Notes under the pieces: generated by a model
Databases searched by the model: none
The model's input: only the letters and a program-made list of their open reading frames with translations
What the model was told of the DNA's origin: nothing
Position numbers and translations under genes: made by a program
Assembly: GCA_910585015.1 (NCBI GenBank)
Contig: CAJUCT010000004.1
Location: 1-64,000 of the forward strand
From: an uncultured Acetatifactor sp.
Lineage (GTDB): Bacteria; Bacillota; Clostridia; Lachnospirales; Lachnospiraceae
Direction: 5' to 3'
Length of the DNA stretch: 64,000 bases
Part shown: in pieces, positions 16,776-25,705 of the stretch
How the letters are laid out: every line of letters starts with the position of its first letter
How positions within the stretch are numbered: the stretch's first letter is position 1

Positions 16776-17321
16776 ATGGAGGTAAACAGTGAGGCAATAA
16801 GACAGACAGACAATGGTCAGAGCGTAGGTAATGAGCGTGACGCGCAGAAAGACAAATACATGACATTCAGGTCAGGCAACGAGTATTTTGGCCTTAAGAT
16901 CCAATATGTTTCCGAAATTATACCGTTTCAGGCGATAACAGCAATTCCGGAGACGGAAGATTATATTAAGGGCCTGATTAATCTGCGGGGAAAGATTATT
17001 CCGGTCATTGACATCTGCCTTCGGTTCAAACAGGAGCCTTTTGAGTATAATGACAGAACCTGTATTGTAGTGATCAACGTGCAGTCCACAGTGGTGGGGC
17101 TGATCATTGAGAATATTGCCGAGGTGGTGGAGATCCAGGAGGAGAATATTCTGCCGCCGCCCAGCATTGGCAGGTCAGACAGGGTACAGAACAAGTATGT
17201 GTACGGTATCGGAAAGGTAGGAGATTCGGTCAAACTGTTGTTAGATCCGGATAAGCTGTTAAATGACGAAGATTTATCACTTGCTGATCAGGCCAATGAA
17301 ATGAATATTGATGAAGAATGA
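16776..17321 (+). CDS. cheW: Chemotaxis coupling protein CheW
   Basis: A 181-residue CheW coupling receptors to CheA. The core spans about residues 27-160, with YFGLKIQYVSEII, GLINLRGKIIPVIDI and DRTCIVVINVQ typical of the two SH3-like subdomains. Short acidic tails at both ends are unremarkable. Strong ribosome binding site AAGGAGGT. It is 23 bases after cheA and 12 bases before the receptor gene. Confidence 0.93.
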   Translation: MEVNSEAIRQTDNGQSVGNERDAQKDKYMTFRSGNEYFGLKIQYVSEIIPFQAITAIPETEDYIKGLINLRGKIIPVIDICLRFKQEPFEYNDRTCIVVINVQSTVVGLIIENIAEVVEIQEENILPPPSIGRSDRVQNKYVYGIGKVGDSVKLLLDPDKLLNDEDLSLADQANEMNIDEE

Positions 17322-17333
17322 GAGGTATGAGAT

Positions 17334-18797
17334 ATGAAGGACATGAAGATTAAAACAAAAATGATTATAGGTTTTGCAATCCCGATTATACTTACAATAA
17401 TTAATGTATTAGTGGGAATGTCTTCCGTGAGGAGAATCGAAGACACTATAAAAGATATGCAGGTAGAGCAGTATTCTACTATAACGAAAACGATGCAGGA
17501 AATTGGAGCGGATGAGGCGAAGGCAAAAATTCTCACCGACACTTTGACGGCATCAATGGCGGCAGACAATGAACTTATAGCCAGAACCGCTAATCTATCT
17601 AACCTGGCCAGTGCCGGATTGATTGTGATTTCCGTTATAATTACACTTGTAATCGCATTTTCGCTGATAAAGATTATAAATAAGTCCGTGGCACAGCTGT
17701 CCAAGGCGGCCGCCGATATTGCAATGGGTCGTGTGGATATCGAACTGGTGAAGTACCATAACGATGAGTTCGGCGAACTGGTAGATGACTATCAGAAGGT
17801 GATTGAAAATATCAAGTACCAGGCCGGCATTGCCGAGGAGGTGGCGAAGGGCAACCTCACCGTAGTTGTAAATCCCAAATCGCAGGATGATCTGCTGGGC
17901 CAGTCCTTGAAAAAGCTGGTTGAAGATAACAATCAGGCATTGAGCAGCATCAGCGAGGCTGCATACCAGGTGACTATTGGTTCTTCCCAGATGGCAAGCG
18001 CAAGTCAGTCCCTGGCACAGGGTTCAACAGAGCAGGCAAGCGCAATTCAGCAGATTACTGCTTCTATGGATGAGATTGTAGAGGCAACTGCCCAGAATGC
18101 GGAGCAGGCTAACCAGGCTGCTGAACTTGTAGAAAACGCAATTAAGGATGTAAAACAGGGCAATAAGCGGATGCAGGATATGATGTCCGCCATGGAGGAC
18201 ATCAACAAGTCATCCGAGAGCATTTCCAAGATTATCAAGACCATTGATGACATTGCGTTCCAGACCAATATTCTGGCGCTGAATGCGGCGGTAGAGGCTG
18301 CAAGAGCCGGTGAGGCAGGCAAGGGCTTCGCTGTGGTGGCAGAAGAGGTGAGAAGCCTGGCTGCGAAGAGTGCGGCTGCCGCATCCGAGACCGCAGGGTT
18401 AATCGAGGATTCCATCAGTAAGGTAAGCCAGGGGTCCCAGATGGCAGACGAGACAGCAAAGGCGCTGGAACTGATCACGGACGTGGTAAACCAGAGCGAA
18501 GTGCTGATTAACAATATTGCCCAGGCTTGCAACTATCAGGCAACCAGCGGCGCACAGATCAAGCAGGCCATCACACAGGTCTCCCAGGTGGTACAGACCA
18601 ACTCCGCTACCAGCGAGCAGTGTGCTTCCGCAAGTGAGGAGCTTTCCAACCAGGCAGACCGGATGCGTGAGAAGCTTTCCGCATACAACCTTGGAAACAG
18701 GAGTTCTTCCTCCTCTTCCAGCATAGGTTCTTTCACCGCCTCCAGCACGAATGAGCAGATCATTTCCCTTGACGGAGATAGCTTTGGAAAATATTAA
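17334..18797 (+). CDS. Methyl-accepting chemotaxis protein with minimal extracytoplasmic domain
   Basis: A 487-residue receptor. Two membrane helices lie at about 7-28 and 85-108, enclosing only about 55 residues, far shorter than the usual 150-residue ligand domain and probably just a helical pair. A HAMP domain follows (about 108-160), then the long signalling coiled coil with the hairpin tip IDDIAFQTNILALNAAVEAA, the CheA/CheW-binding region. A Ser-rich tail ends the protein, without a NWETF-type CheR tether. Lacking a ligand domain, it may sense membrane state or an interacting protein. It is last in the chemosensory operon and followed by a terminator. Confidence 0.92.
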   Translation: MKDMKIKTKMIIGFAIPIILTIINVLVGMSSVRRIEDTIKDMQVEQYSTITKTMQEIGADEAKAKILTDTLTASMAADNELIARTANLSNLASAGLIVISVIITLVIAFSLIKIINKSVAQLSKAAADIAMGRVDIELVKYHNDEFGELVDDYQKVIENIKYQAGIAEEVAKGNLTVVVNPKSQDDLLGQSLKKLVEDNNQALSSISEAAYQVTIGSSQMASASQSLAQGSTEQASAIQQITASMDEIVEATAQNAEQANQAAELVENAIKDVKQGNKRMQDMMSAMEDINKSSESISKIIKTIDDIAFQTNILALNAAVEAARAGEAGKGFAVVAEEVRSLAAKSAAAASETAGLIEDSISKVSQGSQMADETAKALELITDVVNQSEVLINNIAQACNYQATSGAQIKQAITQVSQVVQTNSATSEQCASASEELSNQADRMREKLSAYNLGNRSSSSSSSIGSFTASSTNEQIISLDGDSFGKY

Positions 18798-18818
18798 TTT
18801 TCTATAAAATTATGAAAG

Positions 18819-18856
18819 ATCGGCTGTGTGAAGCAATTCACGCAGCCGATTTGACT
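18819..18856 (+). terminator. Stem-loop terminator after the receptor gene
   Basis: ATCGGCTGTGTGAA (18819-18832) pairs with TTCACGCAGCCGAT (18837-18850), with one G-T-type position and loop GCAA. It is followed by TTGACTTC, a weak T tract, and would end the che operon transcript. Confidence 0.7.
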
Positions 18857-18863
18857 TCAAATG

Positions 18864-18872
18864 TGTTATACT
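18864..18872 (+). promoter_or_regulatory. Extended -10 promoter for the acyltransferase gene
   Basis: TG-T-TATACT (18864-18872) fits an extended -10 element. It lies right after the che terminator and about 27 bases before the GTG start. No good -35 is visible at 17 bases. Confidence 0.4.
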
Positions 18873-18898
18873 GATAAGGTTTTTGGAGGTCAGCTTAA

Positions 18899-19990
18899 GT
18901 GGAGAATGGAATAACAAAAAAACAGTCCGCGGTTTTGCAGGGGGTGGCAATCTGGATGATGGTCTATCATCATTTGTATTCTTTTGCGGTAGAATATGAC
19001 TCTCTGCTTCCCTTCCTACAGGCGGACGCGGCTCAGCGGATTGCCTGGTTCTGCAAGCTCTGCGTGGGGATATTCGCATTTGTCAGCGGCTATGGCATGT
19101 ACCATGTGATGGACAGGCAGACCCGGGGGCGGTTCTTTGGAAGGCTGCTGGCGGAGTACCGCTGCGCTTTGGTGCGGATCTTGAAGCTGTATGGAAAGCT
19201 TTGGACGGTGTTGTTGATCTATATGGGAATCGTGTTTGGTATATTGGGTCTTCCCTTTGACCCGTCGCAGCTGCCCGGAAACCTGACAGCGCTGAATCCC
19301 ACCTACAACGGGGCCTGGTGGTATGTGGAGCAGTACGCGAAGATGCTGCTGGTATTGCCGTTTTTGGATCTGCTTCTGACCCGCTTTGACCAGCCGGAGG
19401 AGAGAAGGCGCAAAAGAGTATTTTACCTGACGCTGGCGCTGCTGGGGACAGGGGCGGTGCTGGTGGGAAGGCTCTGGTGGCCCGGACTGTGGAATGTGAT
19501 ATTGGCTGTTAAGAGCGGCCTGCGGCTTTCGTTTTTACTGATCTTCGTGGTGGGTTATCTAGCGGCCCGCTTTGCTCTGTATCAGAGAGTAGACAGAGCA
19601 TTGCGGCGCAGGGGTTCATGGCTGCCGGTGTGTGTGGCAGCGGTCCTGGTGGGCATTGTCATAGCCCTGCGGGTGATGCTGGCCACAGACGCGGCCTACG
19701 CGAAGCTGGACTTTTTATTTGCCCCTCTGCTGGCTTACGGACTGGTGACATTGTTATCCCATATTCCTCCTCTGTGCAGCTTTCTGGCATGGTGGGGACA
19801 CCAATCCACCTATATCTGGCTTGTGCATGGCTTTTTATACGGGTGGCTGTACTTTTTCATCAAGCCCCTGGTTCGCCTGGACATAGGGGTATATCTGGTG
19901 GTGATTCTGGCATCGGCGGCAGTTTCCCTGTTGCTGCGGGCGCTGGGAAGCCTGCCTGGCCGATGGCATGGGAGAAGGCGGAAAACATAG
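18899..19990 (+). CDS. Acyltransferase 3 family membrane protein
   Basis: A 363-residue protein with about ten hydrophobic helices. The N-terminus (TKKQSAVLQGVAIWMMVYHHLYSF) matches the acyltransferase 3 family, including the His pair in the first helix. Members O-acetylate cell-wall polymers, lipids or exported sugars at the membrane; the acceptor cannot be predicted. The start is GTG 18899, nine bases after GGAGG. It stands alone between the che terminator and a LacI-type regulator gene. Confidence 0.8.
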   Translation: MENGITKKQSAVLQGVAIWMMVYHHLYSFAVEYDSLLPFLQADAAQRIAWFCKLCVGIFAFVSGYGMYHVMDRQTRGRFFGRLLAEYRCALVRILKLYGKLWTVLLIYMGIVFGILGLPFDPSQLPGNLTALNPTYNGAWWYVEQYAKMLLVLPFLDLLLTRFDQPEERRRKRVFYLTLALLGTGAVLVGRLWWPGLWNVILAVKSGLRLSFLLIFVVGYLAARFALYQRVDRALRRRGSWLPVCVAAVLVGIVIALRVMLATDAAYAKLDFLFAPLLAYGLVTLLSHIPPLCSFLAWWGHQSTYIWLVHGFLYGWLYFFIKPLVRLDIGVYLVVILASAAVSLLLRALGSLPGRWHGRRRKT

Positions 19991-20022
19991 GTTAAATTAA
20001 CTATAATTAAGGAGGGACTTTT

Positions 20023-21018
20023 GTGGCATCAATCAAGGATGTGGCTGCGAGGGCAGGGGTGGCTGTCTCTACAGTTTCAAAAGTACTAAATCATTATCCC
20101 AATGTGAGTGAGAATACCCGGAAGAAGGTGAACGAAGCCATTGAAGAGTTGGGGTTTGTGCCCAATGCTGTGGCGGCAGCATTGTCCTCCAAACAAGCGG
20201 GAAGGATTGCTTTGCTGATCCATCTGAATACCAACACCCAGGCTATAGATGAGATCAGTATGCAGTACCTGGCTGGCGCGTTGGAGAGCGCCAGGGAATA
20301 TGCCCTGGATGTGGTTACGGTGTTTTTTTCCATGTTGGAAGGCATGGGAGTGGAGGAAGTCATAGGGTATTTCCGCTCACAGAGCATCCATGGTATTATC
20401 ATTTATGGGATATCCAGAGAGGATCAGGTGCTCCAGGAACTGGTTCGGCGGCAGATTTTCCGGATTGTGCTGGTGGATGTACCGCTGGTCAACGAGTGTA
20501 CTTCCTGCGTGTGGATCGACCAGGCGGCGGCACAGTATGCGGTAGCGGAAAAAACCATGCTGATGGACACCATACCCTATAAGAAAGTGCTTTATATTGC
20601 GGGAAAAAGCAATGGCTATGTGACCCGGGAACGGATCAGGGGTATGGAGAAGTTTGCCAGGGATTACGGCCTGGAGATGATTGTGCGTAACGGAGAGTTC
20701 TCAGAGAAAAAGGCCCGGGAACTGACTATGGAGTATGCCGAGGAGCAGGATATGGTGGTCTGCGCATCGGACTTGATGGCCATAGGCGCCATGCGGGCCC
20801 TTATGTATATGGATATCTTCCGGCCGGTGTGCGGTTTTGACGGGCTGACATTGATGGGCTATGTGGGACAGCAGATGAATACGGTACGCCAGGACTTCGC
20901 CAGGATCTCCCAGGAGGCGGTGACAGAACTGGAGATCCTGATGAATGGCGGCAGCGGCCGTGAAGTCGTGCTGGACTATACCCTGGTGCGACTTAAATAT
21001 GAAGATATAATCCGTTGA
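20023..21018 (+). CDS. LacI-family transcriptional regulator
   Basis: A 331-residue repressor-type protein. The N-terminal LacI helix-turn-helix (SIKDVAARAGVAVSTVSKVL) and hinge helix region are followed by a periplasmic-binding-like effector domain (IALLIHLNTN, HGIIIYGISRED, VCASDLMAIGAM, FDGLTLMG). The start is GTG 20023 after GGAGGG. No sugar gene adjoins it, so the target regulon is unknown; control of the acyltransferase gene upstream cannot be excluded. It converges with the helD gene. Confidence 0.88.
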   Translation: MASIKDVAARAGVAVSTVSKVLNHYPNVSENTRKKVNEAIEELGFVPNAVAAALSSKQAGRIALLIHLNTNTQAIDEISMQYLAGALESAREYALDVVTVFFSMLEGMGVEEVIGYFRSQSIHGIIIYGISREDQVLQELVRRQIFRIVLVDVPLVNECTSCVWIDQAAAQYAVAEKTMLMDTIPYKKVLYIAGKSNGYVTRERIRGMEKFARDYGLEMIVRNGEFSEKKARELTMEYAEEQDMVVCASDLMAIGAMRALMYMDIFRPVCGFDGLTLMGYVGQQMNTVRQDFARISQEAVTELEILMNGGSGREVVLDYTLVRLKYEDIIR

Positions 21019-21062
21019 CTGCCTGTTTGTTCCCGTGAACAATGAACCTGTGGTACACGGGC

Positions 21063-23183
21063 TCAACAGTTCAGCACATGCAGTTCATGCAGCGCGCGGG
21101 TGGCGGCCACATACAGGAGCTTGGCCTGGCGGGGATCGTCAGGGCCGTGCTGCATGTCCAGGTTCCAGAGAATGACCGCGTCAAATTCCAGACCCTTCAC
21201 CAGGCGGATGGGCAGCACCATGGTGCCTGTGGAGAAATTGGCGGCGGCTCCGTCGGTCAGAGGTGTCAGCGGAGAGAGCAGCGAGTGTGCCTTGGCGGCG
21301 TCCTTCTCATCCCGGCAGATCACGGCGGTGGTATGGTACCCCTTGGTCTGAATAGCGGAGATGAGCCCTGCCGTGTGTTCAGCCATCTCCAAGTCGCTCC
21401 AGAACCGGGTTTCCTCCACAGGGATGCCATGGCGGATCACCGGTTGGATCTTATAGCGGCCGGAAGATGCCTTTTCCAGAATCCGGCCTGCGTACTGGGA
21501 GATTTCAATGGTGTTTCGATAGCTCTTCTGCAGCAGCAGAAATTGGTCCCGCTCATTTTTTAAAAACAGCTTATGCAGTTCATACCAGTCGTTCAGTCCC
21601 GTGTCATAATGTATATTCTGAGATACATCCCCCATAATAGTAAAATAGGTGGCAGGCAGCAAGGTCCGCAGTACATAGTAGATACCGATGCCAAAGTCCT
21701 GTGCCTCATCTAAAAACAGCAGGCCAAACTCTTCGTTGGGGGCTTTTTGATATACCCGGTAGTGGATCAGGGCCAGGGCGGCAATGTCATACACATCGTA
21801 CTCCCGGCGCTGCAGGCGGTCTAGATGGGTCTGCCATGCCTGCGCCGCAGGGGAGGAAAAAGGTGCCTGGGGATCGCCCTGGACAGGCGTCCCCGCCATT
21901 ATGGGGAGTTCATCTTTATGTGTATCCCACCATTGCTGCAGATACGCAAGGTACATTTCATAGATGCTCTGGGTGGGGCGCATAGCCTTGTAGTGGCCGG
22001 CATGCTGCTTTAGTTTGGCCTGAAGCTTGTCCCTGTCTTCCCCGCTCATCAGGAACTTGATCCTGGTCTTTGCCCGTTCATCCAGTGTGGTCAGCATAGT
22101 GCAAATGCTGAAGGTGGGATTTTCCTGATAGAGTGTGGTATTGCTGCTCTGCGACAGAATGATGCCGATCTGTTTGTCCTTCAGAGGGGACAGGTCCACC
22201 AGATCCTCCCGCAGATGTAACAGGTACAATTCCAGTTCCTGCATGAAGGAGAGTGTGCAGCGCCACGGCGCAGTGGAGTATGTCCCTCCATCCGGTTCCA
22301 CACATTTGTTTTTCTTTAACCAGTCCTTTTCGCAGAGGCGGGCGAAGAGTTGGTCCATGCGCATATGCTTGATATTGGGCACATCCAACTCCGGCAGGCC
22401 GCTGGTGATATAGTTCAGCAGCAAGTCGTTGCTGCCGATGATGCAGTACTCGTTTGACTCAAAGCGATGCTTATAATTGTAGAGCAGATAGGAGATGCGA
22501 TGCATAGCCACTGTGGTCTTGCCGCTGCCCGCCACGCCCTGGACGATCAGATTGGCAAAGGGGGACTTGCGGATGATGGCATTCTGTTCCTTTTGGATGG
22601 TGGCAATGATCTCTCCCAGCACGGCATCCTTGTTTTTGGACAGATACTGCACCAGCAGTTCGTCGCTGGAGGCCACATCACTGTCATAGTAGCCCAGGAG
22701 TCTGCTGTTTTCCACGCTGTAGGTTCGCTTTAAGTGCAGGTCGATGGAGATGGGCTTTTCGTCCGGCAGGCCGTACTCGCCCCGGCCCAGTTCGTTCTCG
22801 TAGTAGACACTGGAGATGGGCGCCCGCCAGTCGGCGATCAGCACATCCGTCTTGTTGCGGAACACGCCGTTTTTGCCGATATATACCTGCTGCTCCAAAT
22901 CGGCGGCCTTCTCCGTGTAGTCGATGCGCCCGAAGTAGGGTTTGTCCTGTGCTGCCCGATTCTTGCGCAGGGAGGCTGCCGCATGTTCCTCCAGGCTGCT
23001 GGCGGTCATCAGCTGGTTATACAGTTCCACATCGCCGCTGTTTACCGCTTTGTACAATTCCTGTACCTGGGCATGCCGCTGCTCATATTCCTGCTCGTAC
23101 CTGGCCACGTTTCGGCTGATGATATCCAGGCATTCCTGGAAGTGCAGCTGCTCCTGCCTCATATCCTGATCTTGATTTGCCAT
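21063..23183 (-). CDS. helD: HelD-like UvrD-family helicase (RNA polymerase recycling ATPase)
   Basis: A 706-residue superfamily 1 ATPase. The long coiled-coil N-terminus (about 1-110) precedes a split helicase core. Walker A is IVQGVAGSGKTTVAMHRISY near residue 225, the DEAQD Walker B is in LLFLDEAQDFGIG, and QKSYRNTIEIS and LVKGLEFDAVIL are later helicase motifs. This layout matches HelD, which binds RNA polymerase and removes it from stalled complexes in Firmicutes; the length is slightly below that of Bacillus HelD. GGAGG lies six bases before the ATG. It diverges from the LspA-like gene. Confidence 0.85.
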   Translation of the reverse strand: MANQDQDMRQEQLHFQECLDIISRNVARYEQEYEQRHAQVQELYKAVNSGDVELYNQLMTASSLEEHAAASLRKNRAAQDKPYFGRIDYTEKAADLEQQVYIGKNGVFRNKTDVLIADWRAPISSVYYENELGRGEYGLPDEKPISIDLHLKRTYSVENSRLLGYYDSDVASSDELLVQYLSKNKDAVLGEIIATIQKEQNAIIRKSPFANLIVQGVAGSGKTTVAMHRISYLLYNYKHRFESNEYCIIGSNDLLLNYITSGLPELDVPNIKHMRMDQLFARLCEKDWLKKNKCVEPDGGTYSTAPWRCTLSFMQELELYLLHLREDLVDLSPLKDKQIGIILSQSSNTTLYQENPTFSICTMLTTLDERAKTRIKFLMSGEDRDKLQAKLKQHAGHYKAMRPTQSIYEMYLAYLQQWWDTHKDELPIMAGTPVQGDPQAPFSSPAAQAWQTHLDRLQRREYDVYDIAALALIHYRVYQKAPNEEFGLLFLDEAQDFGIGIYYVLRTLLPATYFTIMGDVSQNIHYDTGLNDWYELHKLFLKNERDQFLLLQKSYRNTIEISQYAGRILEKASSGRYKIQPVIRHGIPVEETRFWSDLEMAEHTAGLISAIQTKGYHTTAVICRDEKDAAKAHSLLSPLTPLTDGAAANFSTGTMVLPIRLVKGLEFDAVILWNLDMQHGPDDPRQAKLLYVAATRALHELHVLNC

Positions 23184-23261
23184 TGGTTTCCTCCGTTCTG
23201 ATATTATTGGGGTGGAAAGTAACTTGCTATAAAAGATTATATAGGAAAAATGAAAAAATAC

Positions 23262-23290
23262 TAGACTTTTATTTGCGGATATGCTATGAT
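23262..23290 (+). promoter_or_regulatory. Promoter for the LspA-like gene
   Basis: TAGACT (23262-23267), a 17-base spacer, then TATGAT (23285-23290), preceded by TGC as an extended -10 element. Confidence 0.55.
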
Positions 23291-23310
23291 GCTTACTAGA
23301 GTTCTACCTA

Positions 23311-23340
23311 AAATAGCTGTCGCATAAGCGATAGCTATTT
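23311..23340 (+). promoter_or_regulatory. 13-base stem-loop in the leader of the LspA-like gene
   Basis: AAATAGCTGTCGC pairs with GCGATAGCTATTT with a single mismatch and an ATAA loop, seven bases before the AGGAG of the next gene. It could be a leader hairpin that tunes mRNA stability or translation, or a weak attenuator. Confidence 0.5.
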
Positions 23341-23362
23341 GACGTATAGGAGTATAAATTGT

Positions 23363-23908
23363 ATGATAAACTTCTTCGTAAGCTTGCTTGTGGGAATATT
23401 TATGGGGGACAATTACCTAAAAGAGCGTATGGAGCGTCAGCTGACGCCTGGGGAGGAGCAGGAGATCTGCGGCGGCAGGCTGCTGCTGCGTATGCACCAT
23501 AATCCGGGGGCCATGCTGGGCCTGGGAGGGAAAAAGGGGATTGTGGTGACGACCTTGGCGTTAGCGCTCACCGTGATTGCCGCCCTGGCATTCATTCTCA
23601 GCCTGGGTATCTATGGCAGCAATCTGCTGCGGGCGGGTTTGTCCCTGCTGCTGGGCGGCGCGTTCAGCAACACCTATGACCGGCTGAAGCGGCAGTATGT
23701 GACGGATTATGTGTCCTTTAATGTAAAGTGGAAGCCGCTGCGAAGGCTGGTATTCAATGTATCGGATTTCTGCATTATCCTGGGAGCCATGCTGTCTGCC
23801 CTGGGGCTGAAACAGCAAGGGCGGAAACTGCGGAAAATGGTGGAAAAGCGAAAGAAGAGGCGTGAAGTATCCAAGACAGCAGGGAAAAAACATAACAAAG
23901 CATATTAA
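23363..23908 (+). CDS. Signal peptidase II (LspA)-like membrane protein
   Basis: A 181-residue membrane protein with the landmarks of lipoprotein signal peptidase in order: GDNYLKERME (like DQLTK), HNPGAMLGL (like NTGAAFGL), GGAFSNTYDRLKRQYVTDYV and FNVSDFCIILGAM. The two catalytic aspartates (NTYDR and NVSD) are present. It deviates by a basic 30-residue C-terminal tail and a poorly conserved first half, so it may be a paralogue rather than the housekeeping enzyme. The family cleaves prolipoproteins in the membrane before the lipidated Cys. Start ATG 23363 follows AGGAG by 11 bases. Confidence 0.65.
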   Translation: MINFFVSLLVGIFMGDNYLKERMERQLTPGEEQEICGGRLLLRMHHNPGAMLGLGGKKGIVVTTLALALTVIAALAFILSLGIYGSNLLRAGLSLLLGGAFSNTYDRLKRQYVTDYVSFNVKWKPLRRLVFNVSDFCIILGAMLSALGLKQQGRKLRKMVEKRKKRREVSKTAGKKHNKAY

Positions 23909-23947
23909 AAGGCAGTGGAGCGCTGATGCGATTTTCACTGCCTTTTT
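23907..23947. terminator. Bidirectional terminator between convergent genes
   Basis: AAAAGGCAGTG (23907-23917) pairs with CACTGCCTTTTT (23936-23947). A T run follows on the plus side and an A run starts the left arm, so it can serve both the LspA-like gene and the leftward carbamate kinase gene. Confidence 0.8.
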
Positions 23948-23961
23948 GCAGGATTTCTTGC

Positions 23962-24897
23962 TTATAGAGTAATTTTAGTGCCATTTTTTCCCTTTAATGC
24001 ATCTTTTAATGCATCCATGGAGGTAATCAGCACCTCCCCTTGGGGATTGGCACTCAGATAGGTGATGGCGGCTTCTATCTTGGGCAGCATGGTACCCGGT
24101 TCAAACTGCCCCTGTGCCATCAGCTTTTGGGCCTGTGCCACGGTCATGGCAGGGATGGGCTTCTGGGTTTCCGTGCCATAGTTTTCGCAGACCTGCTCCA
24201 CCCCTGTCAGGATGATCAGCTGGTCGCTTTGCAGCTGCGCCGCCAGCCTGCCTGCGATGGCGTCTTTTTCAATGACGGCGGAGGCTCCCCTCAGCACATG
24301 CTTTTGTTCGATGACGGGGATACCGCCGCCGCCGCAGGCGATGACCACCTGATCCGCCATGGCCAGGGTACGGATGGACTCAAGTTCCACGATATCAATG
24401 GGCTTGGGCGCGGCGATCACACGGCGGTAGCCTTTGCCGGGAAATTCCCTGACATAATTTCCCTTCTTGATTTCCGTCTCCGCATCCTCATGGGACATAT
24501 AGCGGCCGATGACTTTGGTGGGCTCATAGAAAGCCTCATCATAAGGGTCCACCGTCACCTGGGTCAGGATGGTGCATACCGATTTGGAGATGCCCCGGGA
24601 CAGAAGCTCGCTGCGCAGGGCATTCTGAAGATCATAGCCCACATAGCCCTGGCTCATGGCGGAGCAGACGCACATAGGGGCGGGCGTGTAATCAATATAG
24701 ACCCGGCGCAGTTCCGTCATGGCCTTATGGATCATGCTGACCTGAGGCCCATTGCTGTGGGTGATGGTCAACTGACAGTCCGCCTCCACCAGATCCGCCA
24801 GAGCCAGGGCAGTCTTTCTGACTGCGTCCCTCTGTTCCAGGGTGGTATATCCTAATGCATCGTGTCCCAGGGACACTACCACATGTTTTTTACTCAT
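23962..24897 (-). CDS. arcC: Carbamate kinase
   Basis: A 311-residue amino-acid-kinase-fold protein matching carbamate kinase, which makes ATP from carbamoyl phosphate and ADP. Recognisable are HSNGPQVSMI, TQVTVDPYDEAF, EPTKVIGRYMS, VIACGGGGIPVIEQ, AVIEKDAIAGRLAAQL, LILTGVEQV and the C-terminal PKIEAAI. The glycine-rich N-terminal loop reads SLGHDALG rather than the usual LGGNAL, a substitution also found in some clostridial members. The arginine deiminase partners arcA and arcB are not beside it. The start is ATG 24897 after GGGAGG. Confidence 0.85.
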   Translation of the reverse strand: MSKKHVVVSLGHDALGYTTLEQRDAVRKTALALADLVEADCQLTITHSNGPQVSMIHKAMTELRRVYIDYTPAPMCVCSAMSQGYVGYDLQNALRSELLSRGISKSVCTILTQVTVDPYDEAFYEPTKVIGRYMSHEDAETEIKKGNYVREFPGKGYRRVIAAPKPIDIVELESIRTLAMADQVVIACGGGGIPVIEQKHVLRGASAVIEKDAIAGRLAAQLQSDQLIILTGVEQVCENYGTETQKPIPAMTVAQAQKLMAQGQFEPGTMLPKIEAAITYLSANPQGEVLITSMDALKDALKGKNGTKITL

Positions 24898-24932
24898 AAT
24901 TGTGCCTCCCATCTTTGGATCTTATAAAATAT

Positions 24933-24961
24933 AGAATAAACCTAAATCGGGCATATGGCAA
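24933..24961 (-). promoter_or_regulatory. Promoter for carbamate kinase gene
   Basis: On the minus strand TTGCCA (complement of 24956-24961), a 17-base spacer, then TATTCT (complement of 24933-24938), about 36 bases before the start. Confidence 0.5.
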
Positions 24962-25064
24962 GAAAAAAGTATTATCTGTCATCCAGCGCCATACACCGGA
25001 AAAGCATTTTCATGTTTTGGGCGTTATATTTGGAAGAGAACGCATGTGTAAAATAATTAATAAC

Positions 25065-25093
25065 TTGACAAAATGCCCAAATTTTTGTACACT
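25065..25093 (+). promoter_or_regulatory. Promoter for the HTH / HipA-like kinase operon
   Basis: TTGACA (25065-25070), a 17-base spacer, then TACACT (25088-25093). It rules out the upstream in-frame ATG at 25073 as start and supports ATG 25118. Confidence 0.7.
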
Positions 25094-25117
25094 GTAGACA
25101 GGAAAGGAAGTGGAGCT

Positions 25118-25705
25118 ATGGCACAGAACGAGCGGGGCGCAGGGAGAAAACCAACCCTGTCTGAGGAGACATTGCAGGAGATTCGCAGGCGGCATGAGGC
25201 CGGGGAGACGATCACGGCTCTGGCCCAGGTTTATGGGGTATCCCGGCAGACATTGCACAATTACTTAAAGGAGCCAAAGGAGGGGCATAGGCGGATCTAC
25301 CGGAGCCTGAAGCAGTGGCAGAGGCTGAACCGTGATTTTCCCGGAGTGGATGTCCAGGATTATATGATCCGTATGGACTATATGAACGGCGACGAGTGCT
25401 GCAGCCGGCTGCTGGTGAGCTTTCAGAAGCGCCAGGTGGTGGCGGAGAATACAACGGATGTGCCATTCCACCGCGCCTTTGGCATGAAGGCCAAGCCCAC
25501 CTGGGAGGATTTCGAGGAATTTCTGGAGGATCGCTGTATGCCCAGAACCAGGGATCATCTGCGGCTGGTGCTGGAGGAGATCGGTGTGGACAGCTATGAT
25601 CCTATGGCTATCATAGAGAAGACGCAGGGGCGTATGGCGGAGGATCAGCAGTGGCTGAAGCTTTCTTATTTTGCCCCCGGACAGGAGTGTGAGAGTGATG
25701 CCTGA
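25118..25705 (+). CDS. Helix-turn-helix protein, partner of a HipA-like kinase (putative antitoxin/regulator)
   Basis: A 195-residue protein. Residues about 14-50 form a resolvase/homeodomain-like helix-turn-helix (LSEETLQEIRRRHEAGE, YGVSRQTLHNYL). The remaining 140 residues are a separate domain that I cannot name with certainty; it includes SFQKRQVVAENTTDVPFHRAF and a conserved-looking tail LEDRCMPRTRDHLRLVL, DSYDPMAIIEKTQG. The gene overlaps the HipA-like kinase gene by eight bases (ATGCCTGA) and has its own promoter, the layout of a toxin-antitoxin or kinase-regulator module. ATG 25118 follows GGAAAGGAAGTGGAG. Autorepression through the helix-turn-helix is inference. Confidence 0.7.
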   Translation: MAQNERGAGRKPTLSEETLQEIRRRHEAGETITALAQVYGVSRQTLHNYLKEPKEGHRRIYRSLKQWQRLNRDFPGVDVQDYMIRMDYMNGDECCSRLLVSFQKRQVVAENTTDVPFHRAFGMKAKPTWEDFEEFLEDRCMPRTRDHLRLVLEEIGVDSYDPMAIIEKTQGRMAEDQQWLKLSYFAPGQECESDA

